Source: Endozoicomonas arenosclerae
Lineage (GTDB): Bacteria > Pseudomonadota > Gammaproteobacteria > Pseudomonadales > Endozoicomonadaceae
Direction: 5' to 3'
Assembly (NCBI RefSeq): GCF_001562015.1
Contig: NZ_LASA01000002.1
Location: 1-54,237, forward strand
DNA length: 54,237 nucleotides
Part shown: positions 17,204 through 24,876 of the stretch, piece by piece
How the letters are laid out: the number at the start of each line of letters is the position of its first letter
Numbering within the stretch: the first letter of the stretch is position 1
Position numbers and translations under genes: made by a program
The notes under the pieces: model-generated
What the model saw: the letters and a program-made list of their open reading frames with translations, nothing else
Databases searched by the model: none
Told to the model about the DNA's origin: nothing

Positions 17204-18166
17204 ATGTTTTCTCCAGCTTCGTTGAGCCGTTCTTTCCTCTTTCTGGTTCTGATACTTGCCAATAGTCTTCTTGTTGCTGACCCACCCGGGAATTACAAAC
17301 ACACATGCAAAGACAGTAAATACGACACGAACAATACTCTGATAACAGCAGAATGTGACTGCCAGATGGGAGACTGTGACCCAGATTTTGGCGGTGACTG
17401 GCACCGAACCAATCATTTCTATGTGGCCACATGTTCACACTCAATCAACAACCTTTATGTTGGCAACCCTGACAAGAATGTTTGTATGGGGACGCCAGGA
17501 AACCACTGCTACTCCGGATATCTGGTTTGCGACCATAAGGACTGGAAAATATTTCATCCCGGAGAGTGCTCAGATGAAGACTGTGAAGAGCCTGAATGCA
17601 GAATCAGTAATTATGAGCCTGATGGCCAGATCATGCACACCAGCTGCCGTTTCCAAGCCCCCTGGGGAGATAGGATGGAACAGACTCGCCAACGAACTCT
17701 TTCTGACTGCAAAGGCGAAATGAAGGATGTTTACGGTGAAATTTCCTGTTCCGGAGACCGGCCTCTTTACCAGGCGGGCAGTACCGAAATTCAGGAACAG
17801 GAGACAGCCGTAGTGGTATGCAAGGATCACTCAATCTGCGTACTCAGCCAGAAAGGCTCCATGTATTGTTCAGGCACATCCATCTGTGCGCACGGCAAAG
17901 ACGTTGCCTGTCACACAAAGGATCAGGCTGTCTGTAAAGCTCTGGGTGAGGTCACCGGCCCCTTTTACTCTGCCCAGAAGAAAGATGAAATTCTGAACCG
18001 GGAAACCGGTATTTTGGTCTGCAGGGGTGATGCAGAATGTCGCTTAAGCGAATCTGGCGAAATGTACTGTGCAGGTAATGCGTTTTGCAACCATGGCAGT
18101 AAGGTCACTTGCTATGCCTATGATGATGCCAGCTGCGAATCAGGAAAGGGCAGAACAGAGCTATAA
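17204..18166 (+). CDS. Secreted Cys-rich protein with cyanovirin-N-like (CVNH) segment and duplicated module
   Basis: Protein of 320 residues with signal peptide SFLFLVLILANSLLVA. Residues ~28-165 carry CVNH-like features: GNYKHTCKDSKYDTNNTLITAECDC at the start and TLSDCKGEMKDVYGEISC at the end, as in cyanovirin-N carbohydrate-binding lectins. Residues ~185-315 are two copies of a ~60-residue Cys-rich module (VVCKDHSICVLSQKGSMYC / LVCRGDAECRLSESGEMYC). About 30 cysteines imply a disulfide-bonded exported protein. Start ATG at 17204 follows GAGG by eight bases. A second CVNH protein lies at 49856-50677. Glycan binding is inferred; the second module is unrecognised. Confidence 0.7.
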   Translation: MFSPASLSRSFLFLVLILANSLLVADPPGNYKHTCKDSKYDTNNTLITAECDCQMGDCDPDFGGDWHRTNHFYVATCSHSINNLYVGNPDKNVCMGTPGNHCYSGYLVCDHKDWKIFHPGECSDEDCEEPECRISNYEPDGQIMHTSCRFQAPWGDRMEQTRQRTLSDCKGEMKDVYGEISCSGDRPLYQAGSTEIQEQETAVVVCKDHSICVLSQKGSMYCSGTSICAHGKDVACHTKDQAVCKALGEVTGPFYSAQKKDEILNRETGILVCRGDAECRLSESGEMYCAGNAFCNHGSKVTCYAYDDASCESGKGRTEL

Positions 18167-18237
18167 AAAGCTTTCCTGAACAGCTCTCCCATACCAGCCA
18201 ATTTCCAAGTAAAATACTCGGGTATTGTTGACCGTAA

Positions 18238-18266
18238 AAATACTGCCACAAGAAGTGGCGGTATTT
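18238..18266. terminator. Hairpin between the CVNH gene and selO
   Basis: Arms AAATACTGCCAC (18238-18249) and GTGGCGGTATTT (18255-18266) pair over 12 bp with one wobble and a 5-base loop. It lies 72 bases after the CVNH gene and 30 before selO. No T-run follows on plus, so it may be a weak terminator or an mRNA-stability element. Confidence 0.45.
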
Positions 18267-18296
18267 CCGGCCTCTGGCTGCATGGAACATATCTGA

Positions 18297-19754
18297 ATGA
18301 GAATAAGCCTGGATCAGCTCAACTTTAATAATCGCTTTGGCCAGTTGCCTGAAGTCTTCTATACACGCCTTCAGGCCACCCCTTTGGATAATCCAAAGCT
18401 GGTAGCCATAAGTCAGAAAGCCGCTGATCTGTTAGATCTTGAACTGAATAATACCTGCAAAGAGCAGTTGACCCAGGTCTGTGGAGGCTCAACAGCTTTA
18501 GAGGATTCTGATCCTCTGGCTATGGTTTACTCCGGACATCAGTTTGGCAGCTATAACCCTCAACTGGGCGATGGGCGCGGCTTATTACTGGGAGAAGTCA
18601 CTAACAGCAAAGGCGAAAGCTGGGATCTTCATTTAAAAGGCGCGGGGACAACCCCCTACTCCCGATTTGGTGATGGCCGAGCCGTTCTTCGCTCCTGTAT
18701 TCGTGAATACCTGGCCTCTGAAGCCTTATTCAACCTGGGAATTCCAACCACCCGGGCTCTCTGTGTAGTGACCAGCGACACCCCGGTTTACCGGGAAACA
18801 GAAGAACGAGGTTCTACCTTATTAAGGCTGGCAAAAACTCACATTCGTTTCGGTCATTTTGAATACTTCTGTTACACCAAACAGCAAGATGCACTAAAAG
18901 CTCTGGCAGAGTTCACGATTCAGAATTATTTTTCAGAGCTTTCCGACAAAGACGACAAATATATTTTATTTTTCAAAAGCGTTGTTGAAAGAACAGCCCG
19001 GATGATTGCTCTATGGCAGTCTAATGGTTTCGCGCACGGTGTTATGAACACCGATAATATGAGCATTCTTGGGGAGACTTTTGATTACGGTCCCTACGGT
19101 TTTCAGGATGACTTTAACTGGCACTACATTTGTAATCATTCCGACCACTCTGGTCGCTATGCGTTCAGCCAGCAACCCGATATAGGCTACTGGAACTGCG
19201 GCAGGCTTGCCCAGGCACTGGTGCCTTTGATTGATGATGTTGAGGCATTGCAAAAAGTTCTCGATATCTATCCGCAGCTTTACTCTGACCAGTACCTGTC
19301 ATTAATGAGTAAAAAGCTGGGGCTTTTGCAGCAGGAACCAGAGGATGCAGACCTGATCAAGGATCTTCTGCAACTGCTCCATGAGCAAAGCGCCGACTAC
19401 ACTCTGTTTTTCAGAGCATTATCAGATTACTCTCCGGATCATGAGTCCTTCGAGCTTATCAGTAAGCCTGAGTCTTTCAGAAACTGGCTGAAAGACTATG
19501 ACAATCGAATTCGACGTAATCTGGAATCTGATCAACAGCGCCATTCAAGAATGCAGCAGGTGAACCCCAAATACATTCTGCGCAACTATCTGGCACAGAA
19601 CGCCATAGAAAAAGCAGAAAAAGGGGATTACAGCGAGATCGAACAGCTCATGACTGTGCTGCAATCACCTTACGATGAGCATCCAGAGCTGGGACATTAC
19701 GCTCAAAAGCCTCCCAAGTGGGGTAAAGAGCTGGAAATCAGCTGCTCGTCCTGA
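18297..19754 (+). CDS. selO: SelO family protein adenylyltransferase (YdiU)
   Basis: Pseudokinase-fold enzyme of 485 residues that transfers AMP to Ser/Thr/Tyr of target proteins and is linked to redox homeostasis. Conserved blocks are visible: YSGHQFGSYNPQLGDGRGLLLGEV, LHLKGAGTTPYSRFGDGRAV, LRSCIREYLASEALFNLGIP, GVMNTDNMSILGETFDYGPYGF (metal site) and the C-terminal NPKYILRNYLAQ. Bacterial SelO usually lacks the selenocysteine of animal forms; here the protein ends ELEISCSS with an ordinary Cys near the end. Length is normal. It is followed by yggX after 55 bases. Confidence 0.96.
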   Translation: MRISLDQLNFNNRFGQLPEVFYTRLQATPLDNPKLVAISQKAADLLDLELNNTCKEQLTQVCGGSTALEDSDPLAMVYSGHQFGSYNPQLGDGRGLLLGEVTNSKGESWDLHLKGAGTTPYSRFGDGRAVLRSCIREYLASEALFNLGIPTTRALCVVTSDTPVYRETEERGSTLLRLAKTHIRFGHFEYFCYTKQQDALKALAEFTIQNYFSELSDKDDKYILFFKSVVERTARMIALWQSNGFAHGVMNTDNMSILGETFDYGPYGFQDDFNWHYICNHSDHSGRYAFSQQPDIGYWNCGRLAQALVPLIDDVEALQKVLDIYPQLYSDQYLSLMSKKLGLLQQEPEDADLIKDLLQLLHEQSADYTLFFRALSDYSPDHESFELISKPESFRNWLKDYDNRIRRNLESDQQRHSRMQQVNPKYILRNYLAQNAIEKAEKGDYSEIEQLMTVLQSPYDEHPELGHYAQKPPKWGKELEISCSS

Positions 19755-19809
19755 CTGATCGTTTCCTATACCATGCAACCACACCGCAGATTTTAAGAAG
19801 GGGATATCA

Positions 19810-20082
19810 ATGGCCCGTACCGTACATTGCGTAAAACTCAAGAAAGAAGCCGAAGGTCTTGCTGTACCGCCCCTGCCGGGTCCAAAGGGACAGTGGGTTT
19901 ATGAAAATGTCTCCCAGGCGGCATGGACAGAGTGGCAAGCTCATCAAACCCGCTTGATCAACGAAAAGCACCTTAGCCTGCTGGATCCTGAAACCCGCAA
20001 ATATCTGACCGAACAAATGGACAAGTTCTTTGCCGGCGAGGACTATGATGCGGCTGAAGGCTTTGTTCCTGAGCAGAAGTAA
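19810..20082 (+). CDS. yggX: Probable Fe(2+)-trafficking protein YggX
   Basis: Small cytosolic protein of 90 residues matching YggX along its whole length (MARTVHCVKLKKEAEGL, PGPKGQ, KHLSLLDPETRKYLTEQMDKF, GEDYDAAEGFVP). The conserved Cys7 is present. YggX helps to protect iron-sulfur clusters from oxidative damage, and its typical neighbour mutY encodes an iron-sulfur enzyme. Here selO is directly upstream instead. The ATG is preceded by AAGGGG at good spacing. A terminator hairpin follows. Confidence 0.97.
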   Translation: MARTVHCVKLKKEAEGLAVPPLPGPKGQWVYENVSQAAWTEWQAHQTRLINEKHLSLLDPETRKYLTEQMDKFFAGEDYDAAEGFVPEQK

Positions 20083-20111
20083 CCTTGATCGAATGAGCTG
20101 ACGATCGTAGT

Positions 20112-20144
20112 GCCGGATAGCTTATCTTTTTATCGGCTTCCGGC
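20112..20144. terminator. Convergent-gene terminator hairpin
   Basis: GCCGGA(T)AGC (20112-20121) pairs with GCTTCCGGC (20136-20144), leaving one bulged T and a T-rich loop. It sits between yggX (plus) and the acidic secreted protein (minus). Confidence 0.5.
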
Positions 20145-20161
20145 TCTCTGCTTATCTGACT

Positions 20162-21220
20162 TCAGTCTGTCAGCATTAGAGGAGGTGGATAAACTGCAAC
20201 CCTGCCACCCCAAGAAGCATGAATACCAGGGATGCTGAGAATAAAGGGTATCACCTGGCTGACAGGCATCTGGAAGAGTCCGTGCCTTAAACTGAACACC
20301 AGCGCACGCCTGGAACTCTGGATATAGATACCAATATTATTGACTTCATGACAGTCTGTAATGAGGATTCTGGTTCCTACCGGCTGCCTGAGAACCAGAC
20401 TTGCAGCAGCATTAGCAAACGCAGACTGGGTACCAAAATGACTCTGGTTTGAAGACAGCCACATTGCCTGAATCCGTCGTATTACTGAAATTAAATCAGA
20501 GCTGGCCAAAGCCGTTACAAAGCCATTATCTCCCGGCAACATCCAACCAGGGTTGACCAACCAGGAATTCAGCAAAATCTGCTGCAGTTCAGATTGACTG
20601 ATCTGCTGCGCAGGCGAATGGCCAAGCAGGAAACGGATGCCATCATTATCCTGCCGATCAGAAAAAACCTTCAAACGAATCACACCCTTCAAGTGCTCCC
20701 AGAAATCTTTCTCCCTCCCTTCACTCTCTCCCTCATCCAGAAGTCTACCGACTACGACCTGAACCGCCCTCACAACAACTTGCCCGTAAAATGGCAGATT
20801 CTGATAGAGATAGCTTCCTGCCTGATTAAGCTTTCTGGATACAACACCTCCAGGCTGGATTGGAACAATCGCCCCTTCAGTTAACAATGGACGACTTGAG
20901 ACACAGCAAGCACAGGCCCCTCCCTGACACCCGGGTTGATGCACAAACGGCACTAAATCCTGATCTTTATCGTTGTCATCATCCAGCAGCTCCTCCTCAT
21001 CTTCCTCTTCATCTTCATCATCGCTAAAACCAGGGGAAGGCGGATCATCGTCAGTATCCAGACAGTGTTCCAGTGACACTTTTTCTTCTTCGCCTTCCTC
21101 CAGATTCATGTCAGGGGTGCCAGAAGCTTTCCCGTTTTTATTTTTAGGCACATGAGCCGCCTGTACAGAAAAAATCAGCGTCATCAACAACAAGCAGAAC
21201 AATGATCGTAAGGTCAACAT
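20162..21220 (-). CDS. Hypothetical secreted protein with acidic tract and Cys cluster
   Basis: Protein of 352 residues, family not recognised. Signal peptide LTLRSLFCLLLMTLIFSVQA, then a ~70-residue disordered part with a run of Asp/Glu (DDEDEEEDEEELLDDDNDKD), a small Cys cluster (PGCQGGACACC) and a globular C-terminal ~220 residues with no obvious motif. I chose the ATG at 21220 because GGGA precedes it by seven bases and the signal peptide starts there; the GTG at 21322 would bury the signal. It is divergent from the small gene at 21341. Codon use is like the neighbours. Confidence 0.65.
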   Translation of the reverse strand: MLTLRSLFCLLLMTLIFSVQAAHVPKNKNGKASGTPDMNLEEGEEEKVSLEHCLDTDDDPPSPGFSDDEDEEEDEEELLDDDNDKDQDLVPFVHQPGCQGGACACCVSSRPLLTEGAIVPIQPGGVVSRKLNQAGSYLYQNLPFYGQVVVRAVQVVVGRLLDEGESEGREKDFWEHLKGVIRLKVFSDRQDNDGIRFLLGHSPAQQISQSELQQILLNSWLVNPGWMLPGDNGFVTALASSDLISVIRRIQAMWLSSNQSHFGTQSAFANAAASLVLRQPVGTRILITDCHEVNNIGIYIQSSRRALVFSLRHGLFQMPVSQVIPFILSIPGIHASWGGRVAVYPPPLMLTD

Positions 21221-21340
21221 AGACATTTCCCGACTGAAACATCCATGTGAATAAGCATTTTTATTCAAGAGGCATAAATATAGCGGAGATGCAGAGCCTG
21301 ACTTTATAATAGATACAACCACCCTCTATTGGTCTTACCC

Positions 21341-21559
21341 ATGAAAATCAAAGACATTTCCATCTCCAACAACAAAAAGAAGCAGATTCTTTCTGCCATC
21401 AATGATCACTCTATTCTCTTTCAGGAAGAAGATGGCGACATTGTTGTGGACACTCGTGCTTACCAGACATACAAGGAAGAAAAAGGTCAGGCGCCTATTG
21501 AAGAGATAACAGAACTTGAGTCCCTGGAAGAACTGGCAGACTACGTCGTTTTTCAATAG
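21341..21559 (+). CDS. Small acidic hypothetical protein
   Basis: 72 residues from the ATG at 21341 (an in-frame TTG at 21329 is also possible). Sequence MKIKDISISNNKKKQILSAI, then acidic (EEITELESLEELADYVVFQ). No family recognised and no clear ribosome site. Amino-acid composition is that of a real soluble protein, and the codon bias is unlike a shadow frame, but evidence is limited. It is divergent from the acidic secreted protein and 238 bases before tRNA-Phe. Confidence 0.45.
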   Translation: MKIKDISISNNKKKQILSAINDHSILFQEEDGDIVVDTRAYQTYKEEKGQAPIEEITELESLEELADYVVFQ

Positions 21560-21729
21560 AAACCTGGCTTCACATCCGTGTTCGCATTTCTAAACGATTA
21601 ATCCACCCTGCTTTTTTCGATCAAACAGCCATGAGCCGAAAATGCAGCTCACCCCGCAGCATGAAAATGGCTACGGTCCTGATAATGCTGCATTTTCATA
21701 GTAAAAAGTGGAAAATCGGTATACCCGAC

Positions 21730-21758
21730 TTGACTCCGGGTAGTGAAATCCGTTTAAT
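21730..21758 (+). promoter_or_regulatory. Near-consensus sigma-70 promoter of the tRNA-Phe operon
   Basis: TTGACT (21730-21735), a spacer of exactly 17 bases, then TTTAAT (21753-21758), followed by a GC-rich discriminator (CGCCTCGC). This is typical of stringently controlled stable-RNA promoters. It starts about 40 bases upstream of the first tRNA. Confidence 0.8.
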
Positions 21759-21797
21759 ACGCCTCGCACACCTTCTCGTGTGAAAAAGCTGTGACAT

Positions 21798-21873
21798 GCC
21801 TGGGTAGCTCAGTTGGTAGAGCAGCGGATTGAAAATCCGCGTGTCGGTGGTTCGATTCCGCCCCTAGGCACCA
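21798..21873 (+). tRNA. tRNA-Phe(GAA), copy 1
   Basis: 76-base cloverleaf with encoded CCA. Acceptor GCCTGGG/CCTAGGC pairs (one G-T). D-loop AGCTCAGTTGGTAGAGC, anticodon loop TTGAAAA with GAA, T-loop TTCGATT. It is very similar to E. coli tRNA-Phe. Confidence 0.97.
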
Positions 21874-21909
21874 TCTCTTCGATGGTACCAAGTCGTCAAA
21901 AGCAGTTCA

Positions 21910-21985
21910 GCCTGGATAGCTCAGTTGGTAGAGCAGCGGATTGAAAATCCGCGTGTCGATGGTTCGATTCCGTCTCTAGGCACCA
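21910..21985 (+). tRNA. tRNA-Phe(GAA), copy 2
   Basis: Second tRNA-Phe, 36 bases after the first. It is identical in the D and anticodon arms but differs by compensated changes in acceptor (GCCTGGA/TCTAGGC) and T stem (GATGG/CCGTC). CCA is encoded. Both are read from the upstream promoter as one transcript. Confidence 0.97.
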
Positions 21986-21990
21986 TATCA

Positions 21991-22021
21991 AAAAGCCTCG
22001 CATTAGCGAGGCTTTTTTGTT
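21991..22021 (+). terminator. Terminator of the tRNA-Phe operon
   Basis: AAAAGCCTCGC (21991-22001), loop ATTA, GCGAGGCTTTT (22006-22016), then more T residues. A strong intrinsic terminator starting six bases after the second tRNA. Confidence 0.9.
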
Positions 22022-22096
22022 TTTGTCTGACTCATTCTCTCCAGTACTGAAAACAGCTAATATGAAACAAGAGTGTGAACCCCTGAGCTGTTATCC

Positions 22097-22267
22097 ATGA
22101 ACCGTCGTAAGAAAGGCAACCAGATCTTAAAGGCCAAAGCCAAAAGGGCTAAGTCTAAACTGGCCCCTAAAAGCAACAAGCCCAAGTACATCAGTAAAGC
22201 TGAGCGTGCCAGGCTAGAGTCAGAAGAAGCCAGTCAGGAATCGCCTCAGGATACTGAGGGCAGTTAA
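22097..22267 (+). CDS. DUF2986 family small basic protein
   Basis: 56 residues starting MNRRKKGNQILKAKAKRAKS and containing NKPKYISKAERARLESEE. This is the pattern of DUF2986 proteins, common in Vibrio and related marine gammaproteobacteria, function unknown. Lys/Arg-rich N-terminal half suggests RNA or ribosome contact (inference). The frame ends four bases inside the end of the convergent S24 repressor gene. It is easily missed because of its length. Confidence 0.75.
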   Translation: MNRRKKGNQILKAKAKRAKSKLAPKSNKPKYISKAERARLESEEASQESPQDTEGS

Positions 22268-22923
22268 ACCGCCCTCGCACACCATACAATCTTGCCAACC
22301 ACCGGGTTCTCTTCCAACTTTTTCAAATCCAGAGTCCAGCCAGGATATTCAGGGTTATCACTGGTAATACTCAACTCATGCTGGTTTTGCTTAACTCTCT
22401 TGGCCATCAAGCCATCTTCCGTCTGAATCAGATAGACCGCTTCACTCTGGACTGACTTACGAGACATATCCACCAGCACCTGATCACCGTCCTGAAAAGT
22501 GGGCAGCATACTGTCTCCACTGATGGTAACGAATGCCAGGTTTTCACCTGACACTCCCAGCTGGCGACTCAGAAAAGCTTTGTTAAAAGCAAAATAATCA
22601 CTGACTTCTTCATTTTGAACAGCCGCGCCCATCCCGGCACTGGCCTGGACATCAAACATGGGGGCATAAACAATTTCTTTGCTGCCTGAAGTCTCTGAAA
22701 TCTGCCCACTGTCGTTTTGGTCACCGGTCAGCAACCAGTTCAGGTCAACACGAAAGTCATCATACAGACTCTCCAGATAAGCCATGGATGGCCGACTGGT
22801 TCCACGACAGATTTTATAGATATGAGAGGCGGACTTGCCTGTCATTTCAGCAAACTGCTTTTTGTTTCCCTGTGTCAGACGATCCACTATCAACTGAAAT
22901 CGACGCGCGAAAGCGTTTGCCAT
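22264..22923 (-). CDS. XRE/S24-type transcriptional repressor (CI/LexA-like)
   Basis: Protein of 219 residues: N-terminal helix-turn-helix (~8-65; KKQFAEMTGKSASHIYKICRG) and C-terminal S24 peptidase domain with catalytic Ser in ISGDSMLPTF and Lys in LMAKRVKQ. Such proteins repress prophage or stress genes and self-cleave on contact with RecA filaments; the cleavage site would be the Ala-Gly in QASAGMGAA. No prophage structural genes are nearby, so it may be a remnant or a chromosomal regulator. Confidence 0.9.
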   Translation of the reverse strand: MANAFARRFQLIVDRLTQGNKKQFAEMTGKSASHIYKICRGTSRPSMAYLESLYDDFRVDLNWLLTGDQNDSGQISETSGSKEIVYAPMFDVQASAGMGAAVQNEEVSDYFAFNKAFLSRQLGVSGENLAFVTISGDSMLPTFQDGDQVLVDMSRKSVQSEAVYLIQTEDGLMAKRVKQNQHELSITSDNPEYPGWTLDLKKLEENPVVGKIVWCARAV

Positions 22924-23000
22924 ACTCTGAATTTTCCTGAACGAGAATAAAACACCGCATTATACAACAGCAGGTTCGATACTAGATGGGAGAAATGAAA

Positions 23001-23028
23001 AGAGCGGCCGAATTAGCCGCTCTTTTTT
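23001..23028 (-). terminator. Terminator after the coiled-coil membrane protein gene
   Basis: AGAGCGGC (23001-23008) pairs with GCCGCTCT (23016-23023) around a 7-base loop, with A-runs and T-runs on both sides. It lies 15 bases past the stop of the minus-strand gene at 23043, so I assign it to that gene. Confidence 0.7.
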
Positions 23029-23042
23029 AGTGCAGACTGTGT

Positions 23043-24590
23043 TTAGCTGGTTTCTGCCACAGCAGGGGCTTTTTCTTCAGACTGTATTTGTCGGGAGGCT
23101 TTTTCCAAAGCTTCCTGAGCAAACTTTTCGGCCTTCTCTTCCTCTTCAGCGACTCTCATCAACTCTCGCTTGAGATAGAAGCCTGCCAGGCAGAGCATTA
23201 CACCGGTCACTGACGCAATCAGAGCCAAAGAGCCAAACCATAGCAGTGCCACTACACCCACCATTTTACGGTCAACATCGGTGGGAGACTCCATGCCATA
23301 AGCATACATTGCCATGCGATAGATCTGATTCTGATTGATCAGTCGATTAATTTCAGACTGGATATTGCGCTGATCATTACGTAGCAAAAATACCTTGTCT
23401 TCAATGTCTACAACCTGAGCATTAATCACATCCAGCTGCTGCTGTTTATCTTCAACATAACCGGACAGCTCTTTCTCCTGGCTCAGCTTGATACCCATAT
23501 AACGGGAGCGACTGCTTTCAGCATTGGCAACGACATCATTCTGAAGCTTCACATTAGCCGCTTCACGATTGATTATTTCCTGTTTCTTGCTTTCGATACG
23601 CTCATTGATGTCTGTAATTCGACCTTCGTACTTGCTGTTGGTGAACTCGATCTGCTGCTTCATCTGATCTTCCATGTTCGCCTGCTTGGTCAGGGCATCC
23701 CCCCCAAGATAGCCGGTGGTGATCTGATCGATTTGCTTGTTCTTGTCCGCAATCAGGCGACGGTACTTATTATCGACAGCAGTACGCGTCAGGAAGCTGG
23801 CATCGTCCAGCTCTCTGGCCATTTCAGCTTTCAATGCTGCCAGTTCAGCTAACAAGCGATCTTTTTCAGTTCTGCTGTCTGAGAGATTATCCAACAGCAA
23901 GGCGGAAAAACGATCTTCGATACCCTGTCGTTCAGTATTCCAGTCTTCGTAGTAACCGTCCCTTTTCTCAATCAGGTCCTGGATTTCTGTATCCAGCTCT
24001 TCCTGGAAAGAGTAATCGATACCCGACAGAATGGATTCAGTTTTGGCATTTACCTTATTGACACGGGTCCTGAAAGATTCATCAATAGACAGCTGTTGAG
24101 ACTCAATTTCCTGGTTTAAATCGGATTCCGTGAATACCTGAACCCTCTCTTGTCTTCGATTCAACAAGGCAACTTCAGACTCAATATTCTCAATATCGTT
24201 CTTGCGGGTATCGATGGCGTAGTTGAGGTTGGAGAAGTTTCTTTCAAAGCCCGCCATCATCGTTTCAAACGTTACGACACACAGACACAAGACGAAGAAA
24301 AGGAAAAGACTGCGCCAAAACAGGTTTTTCACCGACATAAAGGCAAAGGTCAGCGGAATCTTGCAAAGCTCTGCCGCCGCCATCATCAGGAAGGGTAATC
24401 CCGCGACCAGAATAGAAGAGCTGTGGCCCAGAAGGTTGACAGATTCCTGATCCAAATAGGATTGATTGGCAGAGATGGAAACAACGATGGAGATGGATAA
24501 ACCGATCAGTACGGCAATGACTTCGATAGTCCAGGCCAGGCGAATCAAAAAGCTCGCATAGCCCTCATTATACTTCTTGGAAAAGTTCAT
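23043..24590 (-). CDS. Membrane protein with long periplasmic or cytoplasmic coiled coil
   Basis: 515 residues, family not recognised. Three N-terminal hydrophobic helices (~15-40, ~58-80, ~88-112), then ~300 residues of heptad-rich, charged coiled coil (ANMEDQMKQQIEFTNSKYEG and similar), one membrane helix near ~440-468 (MVGVVALLWFGSLALIASVT) and a charged tail rich in Glu, Lys and Ala. The layout (membrane-coil-membrane) resembles structural or chain-length-like proteins and some plasmid or phage membrane proteins, but no motif decides. Monocistronic, with its own terminator. Confidence 0.7.
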   Translation of the reverse strand: MNFSKKYNEGYASFLIRLAWTIEVIAVLIGLSISIVVSISANQSYLDQESVNLLGHSSSILVAGLPFLMMAAAELCKIPLTFAFMSVKNLFWRSLFLFFVLCLCVVTFETMMAGFERNFSNLNYAIDTRKNDIENIESEVALLNRRQERVQVFTESDLNQEIESQQLSIDESFRTRVNKVNAKTESILSGIDYSFQEELDTEIQDLIEKRDGYYEDWNTERQGIEDRFSALLLDNLSDSRTEKDRLLAELAALKAEMARELDDASFLTRTAVDNKYRRLIADKNKQIDQITTGYLGGDALTKQANMEDQMKQQIEFTNSKYEGRITDINERIESKKQEIINREAANVKLQNDVVANAESSRSRYMGIKLSQEKELSGYVEDKQQQLDVINAQVVDIEDKVFLLRNDQRNIQSEINRLINQNQIYRMAMYAYGMESPTDVDRKMVGVVALLWFGSLALIASVTGVMLCLAGFYLKRELMRVAEEEEKAEKFAQEALEKASRQIQSEEKAPAVAETS

Positions 24591-24876
24591 TTTCTGAACA
24601 GCCCTGATTGTTATTTTTTAAAAATCTTCCTTAATCTGACTGGGTTAGAAGTGGTTTACATCGCTGCAAATCGACATCTTTCACTCAGCAGTCCGGCCAT
24701 TGTAACGGCTATATCACTGATTTAAAGCCTGATTTTTCTGCAAAGCGATGTCTTGTGAACCGGTTACTACTTAAGTCGCTTGCAACACAAGGGGTCACCA
24801 CAAGAAGAACAGATGGAACTTTTTTCTGGAAAAAGAGTCCAAGCCGTCAGGAAACTCATCATAAGGAAGTGCAACT

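Noticed and set aside
20973-21155. Poly-Ser ORF on the plus strand
   Set aside because: Antisense of the Asp/Glu tract (GAT/GAA-rich DNA) of the acidic secreted protein.
21798-21985. Phage attachment site at the tRNA-Phe genes
   Set aside because: No integrase and no repeated tRNA 3' end is found nearby; the two tRNAs simply form a tandem operon with its own terminator.
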